Source: Streptomyces smyrnaeus
Lineage (GTDB): Bacteria; Actinomycetota; Actinomycetes; Streptomycetales; Streptomycetaceae
Assembly (NCBI RefSeq): GCF_017676345.1
Contig: NZ_JAFFZM010000040.1
Location: 1-35,299, forward strand
Length of the DNA: 35,299 nucleotides
Direction: 5' to 3'
Within the stretch, counting starts at the first letter, position 1. Each line of letters opens with the position of its first letter. Both the position numbers and the translations under genes were made by a program. Shown piece after piece: positions 6,607 through 14,792 of the stretch. A model generated the notes under the pieces. The model did not search any database, was not told the origin of the DNA, and saw only the letters and a list, made by a program, of their open reading frames with translations.

Positions 6607-8103
6607 TCACGGTGCCCGGAGGGCCTGTGCGGTGCGGGACGCCTGGGCAGCGAGGCCGGCGATGCTCGAAGTGATGAACGACGCGCCACCGGTCAGATCG
6701 CCGACAATGTGCAGGTGCTGGTCTGCCGGGTTCAACCCGCCGGACGGGTGGAGGGTGGCCAGGCCGGAGTCCGCCAGGGACCGGACCAGTTCCTCGGCGG
6801 CGGCCGAAATGGCCTGTGGCTGCGGATTCACGGCGTTGACCACGGTGCCCGCGGTGTGGGCGCCGTCCTCGTCCCGCACGCGGAACCCTCCGTGCACCGG
6901 TTCGATCGCCTGAACGCCACCAGCGACGGTGAGTTGACCGGCCTCCAGGAGCCTCAGCAAGGTGGCGGCGTTCGCCGGAATCATGGGCGAGGCCACGCTG
7001 GTGGCGGTGCGCAGGTGACGCCGGAGCCGCACCCGGTCGGATTCGGGCAGCAGCCGCCACACATGAGGGCCGACGGTATGCGCCGTCTCCTGGAGCACGC
7101 GCCGGCCGATGCGGGGATCGTCGACGGCGGCGATCTGCCGCCGCAGCCGCTGAACCGGACTGATGGCCTCGATGTGGAGGAGCTCGGCCATGAGCGCGTC
7201 GAAATCCTCCCCGGCGTCCGCCAGCTCAGTACGCAGCAGCCCGACGAGGTCGTCGAGCGTGACGTTCCCGCGTGCCTCGCGCAGCGCCGACACCCGTTCG
7301 ACGGTCAGCTGCCGCGGTCGCCGGTCGACCGGACGCTGCCAGACGCGCGGCAGCACTCCGCTGCGCGACAGGAGCGTGATCCGCCCTCGATGCCCGCGCG
7401 CGGCGAGCGAAACGGCCACGTCCACGGCGGTCAGACCACTGCCGATGACCGCGACATCGTCCCCGGCCGGGACTGAGGCCAGTGTGTCGGCCAGCGGATA
7501 AGGGTCGGCTGTGAAGCCCGGGTTGCCGGTGAGTCCGTACAGATCCGGAGGCGCTCCTCCACCTGTGCACAGCGCTACCTGAGTGGCCCCGTACTCGTGT
7601 GCGTCGTGGGTGCGCAGTACGAGACGGGCTCCGCGGCGGACGATCCCGGTCACGCGGGCGACCACCACGCGGACGGACCACCCCTGCTCGCCCAAGGCGG
7701 CGATGGCCTTCTCGGCGGTGTGCACCAGATACTCGCCGTAGAGCGCACGCGGGACCAACGGCTGCCCCAGGAGCACGTCGATGTGGTCAGCACCTCGTTC
7801 GCCCAGCCAAGCCGCATAGTGGCCGAAGTCGCCGTTGCGGATCGACATCATGGCCGGTGGCGCGTTCACCAGGACCGAATCCAGGTCAGGGCCGTATGGC
7901 CGACCCCGCCACAGTTGCGGCGACGGCTCGAAGACGGTGAGCGTGCCGCTCCCGGCCGAGGTCCCGTCCTGCTCGGCGGCCAGCGCGTCGAGGAGCCCGA
8001 CCGCTGCCGCACCGCCTCCGACGATTGCGATGTCGCTGTCTGTGCCTGCGTCTGCGTCTGCGTCTGCGTCTGCGCCGATGCCTATGTCTATGCCGATGTT
8101 CAT
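6607..8103 (-). CDS. FAD/NAD(P)-binding oxidoreductase
   Basis: 498 residues. After an odd N-terminal tract (IGADADADADAG) comes a dinucleotide fold IVGGGAAAVG (27-36), then FEPSPQLWRGRPYG, the start of the family known as FAD-NAD(P)-binding proteins; a second nucleotide-binding loop VAVIGSGLTAVDVA is at 217-230. The end (GGLNPADQHLHIVGDLTGGASFITSSI) is the FAD-binding tail typical of the family. Likely a flavoprotein of unknown substrate. ATG 8103 is chosen for the purine-rich GGAGAGGG upstream; the longer frame to 8316 crosses the divergent promoter region. It is divergent from a LuxR regulator at 8262. Confidence 0.85.
   Translation of the reverse strand: MNIGIDIGIGADADADADAGTDSDIAIVGGGAAAVGLLDALAAEQDGTSAGSGTLTVFEPSPQLWRGRPYGPDLDSVLVNAPPAMMSIRNGDFGHYAAWLGERGADHIDVLLGQPLVPRALYGEYLVHTAEKAIAALGEQGWSVRVVVARVTGIVRRGARLVLRTHDAHEYGATQVALCTGGGAPPDLYGLTGNPGFTADPYPLADTLASVPAGDDVAVIGSGLTAVDVAVSLAARGHRGRITLLSRSGVLPRVWQRPVDRRPRQLTVERVSALREARGNVTLDDLVGLLRTELADAGEDFDALMAELLHIEAISPVQRLRRQIAAVDDPRIGRRVLQETAHTVGPHVWRLLPESDRVRLRRHLRTATSVASPMIPANAATLLRLLEAGQLTVAGGVQAIEPVHGGFRVRDEDGAHTAGTVVNAVNPQPQAISAAAEELVRSLADSGLATLHPSGGLNPADQHLHIVGDLTGGASFITSSIAGLAAQASRTAQALRAP
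8049..8075. repeat. Hexanucleotide repeat at the 5' end of the flavoprotein gene
   Basis: The plus strand repeats TCTGCG four to five times in a row, which on the coding strand is (GCAGAC)n and encodes the Ala-Asp tract at residues 11-18. It lies before the first Rossmann strand. Each unit adds two residues, so copy-number change would keep the frame. Confidence 0.75.
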
Positions 8104-8128
8104 GTTTTCCCTCTCCGTCGGTCGTGTT

Positions 8129-8147
8129 GTCGGCGACCTTCGCCGAC
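8129..8147. promoter_or_regulatory. Inverted repeat in the flavoprotein/luxR divergent region
   Basis: GTCGGCGA-CCT-TCGCCGAC is a perfect inverted repeat with 8-bp arms, 26 bp upstream of the flavoprotein start and about 115 bp upstream of the luxR start. Position and symmetry fit an operator for the divergent pair. GC-rich sequence makes chance palindromes more likely, so this is moderate. Confidence 0.45.
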
Positions 8148-8261
8148 GCCGTCGGAGAACCCCATCCCGCGCCGACGGGCCAAGGGCCGGTAACGCCCCC
8201 CTCAGATGGGGGGTTGGTGCTGTGCGGCGGCCTTGGGATGCTGACCGGCGGAGGGATGCGC

Positions 8262-9437
8262 ATGACCGATCCACGCCGGCCGGTGTTGTCGGCCGCCGAA
8301 CAGGCCGCCGACGCATCGGAGCTGTTCAGCCGGGCCTCGGCCCGGCTGCGCCGCCTTGTGCCGTACCAGTCGGCCGTGTGGACGGCCGCCGACCCGGAGA
8401 CCGGCCTGATCACGGCGCCGATGCTGGTGGAGAACCTCAGCGCCGGTGAGGGCTGTGCCACGTACTGGGAGAGTGAGCTCCTGGAGGAGAACGTCGTACC
8501 GTTCCGCGAGTTGGCCCGCGCATCGGTACCGGCGGCCGGGTTGCGCGCGGCCACCGACGATCTGCCCGCCCGCAGCGCCCGCTTCCGGCGCCTGCTGCTC
8601 GGCCAGGGCGTACACGACGAACTGCGCGCCGTACTACGGATCGGGAACCGGCCCTGGGGCCTGGTGAGCCTGTTCCGCACCACCGACGCCTTCCACCCGG
8701 ACGAGATAGCGCTCCTCGCCGACCTTTCCCGCCCGCTGGCCGAGCGGCTGCGCGGATTCGCCCGACCGCCCGAGTCCGCTCCACGCACCGGTTCGCCCGC
8801 GCCCGGCCTGATCCTCTTCGACGCCTGCGGCGAAGCCATGTCGATCAACGACGAGGCGCGGCACCACCTCGCACTGCTGCCGCCGGGGCCTTCCTACGCC
8901 TCGGCGTTGGGGGTGGCACTGCCCATCTGGGTGATCGGCACGGCCCTGCAGGCACGGGCCATAGCCGACGGCTGGGACCACGGCAACGCCCGGGTACGCA
9001 TCCGGACCACCGAAGGCCGCTGGCTGAGCTGCCACGCCTCCTGCCTCACCGGCCCCGGCGGCCTACCCGGCCCGGTGGCCCTCGTCATCGAGCCGGCGAC
9101 GCCCGCCGACCTCGCGGTCCTGGTCGCCGATGCGTACGGTCTGACCTCCCGGGAGCTCCAGATCACCCAGCTCGTCGCGCGGGGGACGACCACCGCGGAG
9201 ATAGCCACCACGCTCTTCCTCTCCCCGCACACGGTCCGCGACCACATCAAGACCGTCTTCGCCAAGGCCCGCGTCTCCAGCCGGGGCGAGTTGGTCGCCC
9301 GCCTGTTCACCGAGCACTACTGGCCCGCACTGCCGGAACCGACCGCCGTCCACCGCCCCGGCGAGCCCGCCGCCCATGCCCGAATCCTGGGTCCGACTCC
9401 TGAGCCCCTCGCACCACAGTCGTCCGCGGCGGATTGA
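8262..9437 (+). CDS. LuxR-family transcriptional regulator with GAF-like sensor
   Basis: 391 residues. Residues 10-165 resemble a GAF-like sensory domain (RRLVPYQSAVWTAADP, then RIGNRPWGLVSLFR, then FHPDEIALLADLSRPLAERL). Residues 293-350 are a LuxR/NarL HTH (LTSRELQITQLVARG, then TAEIATTLFLSPHTVRDHIK). ATG 8262 is chosen because GGCGGAGGG ends 7 bp upstream; ATG 8256 in the same frame is too close to that RBS, and the longer frame from 8025 overlaps the divergent gene. No receiver domain with a phosphorylation Asp is seen, so a ligand rather than a kinase probably sets its activity. The likely target is the divergent flavoprotein gene. Confidence 0.88.
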   Translation: MTDPRRPVLSAAEQAADASELFSRASARLRRLVPYQSAVWTAADPETGLITAPMLVENLSAGEGCATYWESELLEENVVPFRELARASVPAAGLRAATDDLPARSARFRRLLLGQGVHDELRAVLRIGNRPWGLVSLFRTTDAFHPDEIALLADLSRPLAERLRGFARPPESAPRTGSPAPGLILFDACGEAMSINDEARHHLALLPPGPSYASALGVALPIWVIGTALQARAIADGWDHGNARVRIRTTEGRWLSCHASCLTGPGGLPGPVALVIEPATPADLAVLVADAYGLTSRELQITQLVARGTTTAEIATTLFLSPHTVRDHIKTVFAKARVSSRGELVARLFTEHYWPALPEPTAVHRPGEPAAHARILGPTPEPLAPQSSAAD

Positions 9438-9474
9438 TCCCAAAGGCCACGACAGACGCCGTGCGCGACACTTG

Positions 9475-9486
9475 CAAGCGGCTTGC
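9475..9486. promoter_or_regulatory. Palindrome upstream of the xre-type gene
   Basis: GCAAGC-GCTTGC is a perfect 12-bp palindrome flanked by further TTGC/TTGCAA copies (9473-9492), 36-47 bp upstream of ATG 9522. This is a plausible autoregulatory operator for the XRE protein; no homologous site elsewhere in the window supports it. Confidence 0.45.
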
Positions 9487-9521
9487 TTGCAATAGTTAGC
9501 GTTCGGGTGCACTCTGGAGTC

Positions 9522-9974
9522 ATGGCCTCGCTCAATGTCGGGAACCTCGGCGAGTTCCTGCGGGAACAAAGACGGACCGCGAAGCTGTCGCTGCGGCAGC
9601 TCGCGGAGGCCGCCGGTGTCTCGAACCCGTATCTGAGCCAGATCGAGCGCGGGCTGCGCAAGCCGAGCGCGGAGATCCTGCAGCAGTTGGCCAAGGCGCT
9701 GCGGATCTCGGCGGAGACGCTCTATGTGCAGGCCGGAATTCTCGACGAGCGGGACCGGCAGGACCTGCTGCAGGTCCCCGCCGCGATTCTCGCGGACCCC
9801 TCGATGAACGAGCAGCAGAAGCAGGCGCTGCTCCAGATCTACGAGTCGTTCCGCAAGGAGAACGCCCCGCAGCGGGCGACCGCCCAGGACGCGGGGCCGA
9901 CGGGACCGGCAGGACGGGCAGGACCGGCGGACGAGGAGCCTCGATCGCCGGAGCACGAACAGCAAGCGGAGTGA
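9522..9974 (+). CDS. XRE-family helix-turn-helix protein
   Basis: 150 residues. Residues 7-68 are a typical Cro/C1 HTH (LGEFLREQRRTAKLSLRQLA, then SNPYLSQIERGLRKPS, then LAKALRISAETLY). The middle contains DPSMNEQQKQALLQIYESFR, and the last 35 residues are a Pro/Gly/Glu-rich tail. TGGAGT just upstream supports ATG 9522; a TTG start at 9483 would put the palindrome into coding sequence. It precedes the HbhA-like gene by 136 bp on the same strand, an order I remember as common in Streptomyces. Function of the family there is not established to my knowledge. Confidence 0.88.
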   Translation: MASLNVGNLGEFLREQRRTAKLSLRQLAEAAGVSNPYLSQIERGLRKPSAEILQQLAKALRISAETLYVQAGILDERDRQDLLQVPAAILADPSMNEQQKQALLQIYESFRKENAPQRATAQDAGPTGPAGRAGPADEEPRSPEHEQQAE

Positions 9975-10110
9975 CCACAAGCGGAGCAAGCAGCACCAGG
10001 GCCGCGGCGGTGCGGGCCACCGGCGTCGGGCGCCGGTTCCGGCGCGAGGCACCGTACGGACCGAACCGGCGGCTCTGTCAGGCGAGTTGAGCCACGAAAG
10101 GCGTACCCTC

Positions 10111-10779
10111 ATGCCCCTCTCGAACGATCTGCGCAAGACCCTCACCGACCCGAAGCCCCTCTACGTCGCCGCGGGCGTCGTGGACAAGATCCGCGAAGAG
10201 GCGCCGCAGGCCCTCGCGGCGGTGCGGGAGGCGGACCCCAAGGAGGTCCAGGCGAAGCTCACCCAGCAGGCCAAGGAGACCCAGGCCAAGGTGGGTGAGA
10301 CCCTCACCGGGCTGGACACCGACATCAAGAAGCTCCGCGAGCAGGCCCAGCACCTGGCGCTGCAGAGCGTCGGCGTCGCGGCGGAGTACGCGATCAAGGC
10401 GCGGGAGACGTACGACGAGCTGGCGGTGCGCGGCCGCGAGGCTGTCAAGAACTGGCGGGGCGAGAGCGACGACGACACCCCCGAGGTGACCGTGGAGCGC
10501 GAGCCCGCCCAGTCGGTGAAGATCGCCGAGCCGCCGGCCGAGGAGACCTCCGGGTCCGCCGCCGGCACGGGCAGCAAGTCCACCGGAGCCACCGGCACCA
10601 GCAGCAGCACCGGCGGCGCCAAGAGCAGCGCCCGTAAGTCCGCCGCCGGGGCCACGAAGAGCAGCAGCGGCAACGGCACCAGGACCGCCTCCGGTGCCAA
10701 GAAGACGACCGCCGCCCGCAAGACGAACGGCACCTCCACGCCCGCCGCCCGGAAGTCGGCTCCCAAGACCGACTCCTGA
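10111..10779 (+). CDS. HbhA-like (heparin-binding hemagglutinin family) protein
   Basis: 222 residues. Residues 1-125 are mostly charged amphipathic helix, likely coiled coil (LTQQAKETQAKVGETLTGLD, then IKKLREQAQHLAL), matching proteins annotated as heparin-binding hemagglutinin homologues. Residues 150-222 are a low-complexity Ser/Thr/Gly/Ala tail that becomes Lys/Ala-rich (KKTTAARKTNGTSTPAARKS), the equivalent of the basic C-terminus that binds sulfated sugars in mycobacterial HbhA. No signal peptide or membrane helix is seen. GAAAGG lies 9 nt upstream of ATG 10111. An adhesin role in Streptomyces is unproven; the basic tail could equally bind nucleic acid. A strong hairpin follows. Confidence 0.8.
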   Translation: MPLSNDLRKTLTDPKPLYVAAGVVDKIREEAPQALAAVREADPKEVQAKLTQQAKETQAKVGETLTGLDTDIKKLREQAQHLALQSVGVAAEYAIKARETYDELAVRGREAVKNWRGESDDDTPEVTVEREPAQSVKIAEPPAEETSGSAAGTGSKSTGATGTSSSTGGAKSSARKSAAGATKSSSGNGTRTASGAKKTTAARKTNGTSTPAARKSAPKTDS

Positions 10780-10838
10780 GCCGCGTGGGACGGCGCGGGG
10801 GAAGAGCGGAAGCCGAGGCGAACGAGGCCAGAGCGCAG

Positions 10839-10873
10839 AACGGGCCGGGCACCCCTCGTGGGCCCGGCCCGTT
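10839..10873 (+). terminator. Hairpin terminator after the HbhA-like gene
   Basis: A perfect 12-bp stem (AACGGGCCGGGC with GCCCGGCCCGTT) around an 11-nt loop lies 60 bp downstream of the HbhA-like stop. There is no T tract, as is usual for Streptomyces terminators. Confidence 0.75.
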
Positions 10874-10972
10874 CCCTGAGCGCTGCGGTACCGTTGCGGC
10901 AAAGCCCCTTCGAGAGCGCGTCAACCGAGGCGACCGAGCCAGGGAACGACACCGACCGGGAGTGTGAGCACC

Positions 10973-11320
10973 ATGCTGTTCGCGGGCTTTCAGGCCACAG
11001 TCTTCGGGCTGATCACCGTTGTGCTGCTCGCCTTGGCGCTGTTCGCCTTCGTGGACGCCGCCCTGCGGCGGGAGGACGCGTACCGGGCCACCGACAAGCA
11101 GAACAAGCAGTTCTGGCTGATCATCCTGGGCATCACGGTCCTGGTGAACCTGCTGGTGCCGATGTTCCTGCTGAAGATCATCGGGCTGATCGCCACGATC
11201 GTCTACATCGTCGATGTCCGCCCGGCGCTCAAGCAGATCATGGGCAACGGGCGAGGCGGCCGTCGCCCTCGCGGTGGCAGCAGCAGCGACGGGCCGTACG
11301 GGCCGTTCAACGGCCGGTGA
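10973..11320 (+). CDS. DUF2516-family small membrane protein
   Basis: 115 residues from ATG 10973. Two to three hydrophobic segments are visible: GLITVVLLALALFAFVDAAL, WLIILGITVLVNLLVPMFLL and IIGLIATIVYIV, followed by DVRPALKQIMG and a Gly/Arg-rich tail. The VDAALRRxDAY element after the first helix is characteristic of DUF2516 proteins of actinomycetes. GTG 10964 in the same frame is an alternative start, but the GGGAG at 10958-10962 almost touches it and is 10 nt from ATG 10973. Function unknown. It converges with the SpoIIE-phosphatase gene. Confidence 0.85.
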   Translation: MLFAGFQATVFGLITVVLLALALFAFVDAALRREDAYRATDKQNKQFWLIILGITVLVNLLVPMFLLKIIGLIATIVYIVDVRPALKQIMGNGRGGRRPRGGSSSDGPYGPFNGR

Positions 11321-11353
11321 CGATGCCGTCAAGGTGAGCCGCCGGGAGGTGCC

Positions 11354-11381
11354 GGGCCGGTGCCCGAGGGCTCACCGGCCC
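11354..11381. terminator. Bidirectional hairpin between convergent genes
   Basis: GGGCCGGTG and CACCGGCCC form a 9-bp stem with a 10-nt loop. The right arm overlaps the stop codon of the minus-strand phosphatase gene (11372-11374). It can serve both converging transcripts. Confidence 0.6.
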
Positions 11382-12961
11382 CGGCCCAGCAGCAGGACCG
11401 CCACATCGTCGGTCAGCTCGCCCCCGTTGAGGCGGCGCACCTCGTCCATCGTCTCGTCCAGCAGCCGCTCGCCCTGCGCGCCCTCGGCCATCCGGCGGGC
11501 GACGATGTCGAGCATCCCCTGCTGGCCGAGCCGCTCCCGGCCCGGCGTCCGGCCGTCTCCGGCGCCCGCCCCGGTACGGCTCCCGTCGGTACGGCCCTTG
11601 TCGGCGCGGCCCTCCTCCGTACGGCCCTCGTCGACGCGGCCCTCGTGCACACGGCCCTCGATCAACCCGTCCGTGTACATCATCAGGTTCCAGGAGCGCC
11701 CCAGCGCGACCTGGCGGCGCGACCAGCGCGCGTCCGGCAGCAGTCCGAGCGCGGGTCCGCTCTCGTCCTCCGGCAGCAGCCGGGGCGCCGCGCCCGCGCC
11801 GTCGTCCGCGAACAGCGGCGAGGGGTGACCGGCCAGGCAGACGCCCGCGCTGCGGCCGTCGGCGGCGATGTCGACGGTGCACAGCGTCGCGAAGATCTCC
11901 TCGCTGTCCCGCTCGTTCTCCAGCACCTTCTGCAGGGTGCTCAACAGCGCGTCCCCGCACAGTCCGGCGAAGGTCAGGGCGCGCCAGGCGATGCGCAGTT
12001 CCACACCGAGCGCCGCCTCGTCCGGGCCGTGGCCGCACACGTCGCCGATCATGGCGTGGACGACGCCGTCGGGGGTGCGGACGGTGTCGTAGAAGTCGCC
12101 GCCGAGCAGGGCGCGGGAGCGGCCGGGCCGGTACCGTGCGGCGAACCGCAGATCGCTGCCCTCCAACAGCGGCCGGGGCAGCAGCCCGCGCTCCAGCCGG
12201 GCGTTCTCCTGCGCCCGCAGCCGGGTCTCGGTGAGCTGACGCTGGGCGAGGTCGGCCCGTTTGCGCTCCACCGCGTAGCGGATGGCGCGCATCAGCAGCC
12301 TGCCGTCCAGCTCGTCGCGGAAGAGGTAGTCCTGGGCCCCGACCCGTACGGCTTCGGCGGCCCGCTCGGCGTCGCTGCCGTCGGTGAGCGCGAGGACGGC
12401 GTGCCGGGGGGCCATCCGCAGCACGCGCCGCAGGATCTGCAGCTCGTCGGAGTCCGGGGCCGAGGCGCCGGGGACGGCGGGGGCACCGTAGGCGGAGGCG
12501 CCGGTCGCACCCGAACCACCGGCAGCGGCGGCAGCGCCCGAAGCGCCGGAGACACCCCGGACCGTACCGCCGGTGCCGGCGGGAGCCGCAGCCGCGCTGC
12601 CCGGGACGCCGCCGATACCGGGGATGGCGCCCGGGGGCGCGGCTTCCGGCAGCTCGGCGGGGAACCCCTCGGACGGCGCCTCGTCCGTGTCTCCGCGCGC
12701 CTCGCACGGCAGCGCGAGGTCCAGCAGGATGCAGTGGACATCGTCCGTGAGCAGCCGGGCGGCCTCGGTGAGGTTGCGGGCCGTACGGACCCGTACGGGC
12801 CTGCCGTACGCGTCGAGCATGCGGGGCACGCTCAGCGCACCGGCCGGGTCGTCCTCGATGACCAGCAGGGTCGGACTGCTGCCGGGTCCTTGGGCGGCCT
12901 GCCGGGCCGGCGCGTCGGCGGACTGCGCCGCCGCCCCGGCCTGGGGCGCGCTTACGGGCAT
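11372..12961 (-). CDS. Response regulator/SpoIIE-type PP2C phosphatase
   Basis: 529 residues. Residues 31-230 form a receiver domain with the acidic pair D37/D38 and the probable phospho-acceptor D81 (ILLDLALP); the usual Lys near the end is replaced (DYLFRDEL). Residues about 86-170 are an unusual Ala/Gly/Pro-rich insertion that splits the receiver. A helical linker (ERKRADLAQRQLTETRLRAQ) leads to a SpoIIE-type phosphatase (about 257-529) with GGDFYD, GDVCGHG, YTDGL (D431) and LTDDVAVLLL. Residues 436-463 are pentapeptide repeats. Such proteins dephosphorylate anti-sigma antagonists in partner-switching systems; the partner is not in this window. GGGAGGGAGAGG precedes ATG 12961. Confidence 0.88.
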   Translation of the reverse strand: MPVSAPQAGAAAQSADAPARQAAQGPGSSPTLLVIEDDPAGALSVPRMLDAYGRPVRVRTARNLTEAARLLTDDVHCILLDLALPCEARGDTDEAPSEGFPAELPEAAPPGAIPGIGGVPGSAAAAPAGTGGTVRGVSGASGAAAAAGGSGATGASAYGAPAVPGASAPDSDELQILRRVLRMAPRHAVLALTDGSDAERAAEAVRVGAQDYLFRDELDGRLLMRAIRYAVERKRADLAQRQLTETRLRAQENARLERGLLPRPLLEGSDLRFAARYRPGRSRALLGGDFYDTVRTPDGVVHAMIGDVCGHGPDEAALGVELRIAWRALTFAGLCGDALLSTLQKVLENERDSEEIFATLCTVDIAADGRSAGVCLAGHPSPLFADDGAGAAPRLLPEDESGPALGLLPDARWSRRQVALGRSWNLMMYTDGLIEGRVHEGRVDEGRTEEGRADKGRTDGSRTGAGAGDGRTPGRERLGQQGMLDIVARRMAEGAQGERLLDETMDEVRRLNGGELTDDVAVLLLGRGR

Positions 12962-13323
12962 GCTGAAACCTCTCCCTCCCCCGAGGGCGGGGTGCGCGCG
13001 CCGAACGGCGCCCACCATGGCTCAGCCCGGAACGGCGCGCGGTGGTCGGGCGCTCGTCATCCCGGGCATTCGAACAGGACCTTAACGCCCTCGTACGGAC
13101 CGATGGAATGGCCGACGACAATCCGCCTCTGTCATATGCCCACAACAGAACGGGAGTTCACACCGCGATACGGCCGTTTTCACCGGCTCCCGCATGACCA
13201 AGCTCACGCGCCACCGGGCCTCGAAATACGCACACGTACGGAAATGGGCCCCAAGACGCGCTGTTCCTGCTACCACTCGTGACCCGCGCTCGCGCCCACC
13301 CTGTCGATTCCCGCAAATACGCC
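12962..13323. other. Intergenic region between two minus-strand genes
   Basis: 362 bp between the start of the SpoIIE-phosphatase gene and the end of the NlpC/P60 gene. It has lower GC than its surroundings near 13080-13320. Short open frames exist but none has an RBS and coding character. It must hold the phosphatase promoter; no convincing -35/-10 pair, operator or terminator could be fixed by eye. Confidence 0.5.
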
Positions 13324-14475
13324 TTATTTGTCCGGGCGGACGACGCCCAGGATCGGCATGGTGCCCGCGCCCTCGACGGTGATCTGCCGACCGGTACGCG
13401 GCGCGTGCAGCAGCGCGCCGTCACCGACGTAGATGCCCACGTGGCTGGCGTCCTTCTTGTAGATGATCAGGTCTCCGGGGCGCATCTTCCCGACGGGCAC
13501 ATGCGGCAGCTGCTTCCACTGCTCCTGCGACGTACGCGGAATCCGCACCCCCGCCGCCTCCCAGGCGCGCATCGTCAACCCCGAGCAGTCGAAGGTGTCA
13601 GGGCCCTCGGCGCCCCACACATAGTCCTTGCCGAGCTGCTCGGTGGCCCACTCGATGGCGCGCCGACCGGCCGGGGAAGCCTTCCCCTTGAGTCCCTTCA
13701 GCACACCGGATTCGAGCCACTTGGCCTGCCGGGCCTTCGCCGCCTCGTCCTCCAGCTCGCGCAGCCGCTCCCGCTCCTCCTCCTTGAGGCCGGTCTCGAT
13801 CTTCTTGGCCTGCTTCAGCTGGGCGGTGATCTTCTTCTTGGCGGCGGCCTTCTTCTTGCGGGTCTTCTCCAGTTTCTTCCACTCGGCCGTGGCGTCCTTG
13901 GCGTACCCCTGCAACCGGCCGCGGGTCTTGCTCAGCGAGCCGATGAAGCCCCGGGTGGCGTGCTGGCCCTTGCGCGCCAGGGAGACGCTGTGCAGGAACT
14001 TCTCCGGGTCGTCGCTGAGCAGCAGCTTGGCCTCGTCCGGCATGCCGCCGCTCCGGTACTGGGCACGGGCCATGGCGCCGGCCGTCTTGTTGAGCTCGTC
14101 CAACTTGTCCTGGGTGGCCTCGATACGCTTGGCGATCTTGACGATGTGCTTCTGCTGCTTCTTGACGGCGTCCTCGGCGGCGTTGTAGGCGTCCGTCGCC
14201 GAACCGGCCTTGTCGTGCAGCCGCTCGATCTGCTTCCGGATCTGCTCAAGCCCCGGTCCGCCGGCCCCGCTCTGCTCGTCGGCCCCGGTCTTGGCGTCGC
14301 CCTGTTCGTCGGCTCCGGCTCCGGCTCCGGTCTTGGTATCGCCCGGGTCCGGCCTCCCCGGCGCGGCGTACGCGGTACCCGGCGCGGCTCCTGCGAGCAG
14401 CGCCATGGTGCAGACCAGCACGAGCGCGCCGTACCGGCCGGACGGGAGGGTCGAGCTGCTCTGCGGCCGTCTCAC
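13324..14475 (-). CDS. Secreted NlpC/P60 peptidoglycan hydrolase with coiled-coil domain
   Basis: 383 residues from GTG 14475. An N-terminal signal peptide (MRRPQSSS, hydrophobic core GALVLVCTMALLAGAA, cleavage near AYA-AP) is followed by a disordered Gly/Asp stretch, a long Lys/Glu-rich coiled coil (about 75-255), and an NlpC/P60 domain (about 268-383) with C297 (FDCSGL), H345 (ASHVGIYVG) and H357 (LLHAPRTG), the complete catalytic triad. Expected to cut D-gamma-glutamyl-diaminopimelate bonds in peptidoglycan outside the membrane. GTG 14475 is preferred because AGGGGG lies 8 nt upstream and it gives a normal signal peptide; ATG 14529 is the alternative. Divergent from pstS. Confidence 0.87.
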   Translation of the reverse strand: MRRPQSSSTLPSGRYGALVLVCTMALLAGAAPGTAYAAPGRPDPGDTKTGAGAGADEQGDAKTGADEQSGAGGPGLEQIRKQIERLHDKAGSATDAYNAAEDAVKKQQKHIVKIAKRIEATQDKLDELNKTAGAMARAQYRSGGMPDEAKLLLSDDPEKFLHSVSLARKGQHATRGFIGSLSKTRGRLQGYAKDATAEWKKLEKTRKKKAAAKKKITAQLKQAKKIETGLKEEERERLRELEDEAAKARQAKWLESGVLKGLKGKASPAGRRAIEWATEQLGKDYVWGAEGPDTFDCSGLTMRAWEAAGVRIPRTSQEQWKQLPHVPVGKMRPGDLIIYKKDASHVGIYVGDGALLHAPRTGRQITVEGAGTMPILGVVRPDK

Positions 14476-14625
14476 CCGGGCCACCCCCTGGATATGGTCA
14501 ACTTTGGCCGACGCAGCGGATAGTGCCATGCCGGCCGCGAAGACAACAGAGGGATGTACTGACGAGTATCAACAGGGCCCGCCCCGGAAGCTCCCACTCC
14601 CGAGGAGCACCGGGCTGACGGCCGA

Positions 14626-14669
14626 GGTTCACTCGGCGTTCACTCAGCTCCGTCGGCCGCTTCACCTGA
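14626..14669 (+). promoter_or_regulatory. PHO-box-like direct repeats upstream of pstS
   Basis: Four 11-nt units in phase: GGTTCACTCGG, CGTTCACTCAG, CTCCGTCGGCC and GCTTCACCTGA. Units 1, 2 and 4 keep the TTCAC core of the Streptomyces PhoP direct-repeat unit. A possible -10 (TCTAAT) lies just downstream near 14674-14679, and pstS starts at 14793. The same 317-bp gap holds the promoter of the divergent NlpC/P60 gene. Confidence 0.8.
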
Positions 14670-14792
14670 TCTGTCTAATTTCGGCCTTACCAAGAGCGCG
14701 GCACCCCCCGAGACAGGGACTGCGCCCCGTAGCCAGAGACCCCGACGGCCGGCCGGTCGTCGCTCCCGGGCCCAGGAAGGAACTGAACGAAA

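Noticed and set aside
9971..10090. 39-codon ORF overlapping the xre-type stop (GTGA)
   Set aside because: Arg/Ala-rich composition, no RBS, no recognisable family; probably chance in GC-rich DNA.
13082..13282. Small frames in the gap before the SpoIIE-phosphatase gene
   Set aside because: No RBS, mixed codon use and no family resemblance.
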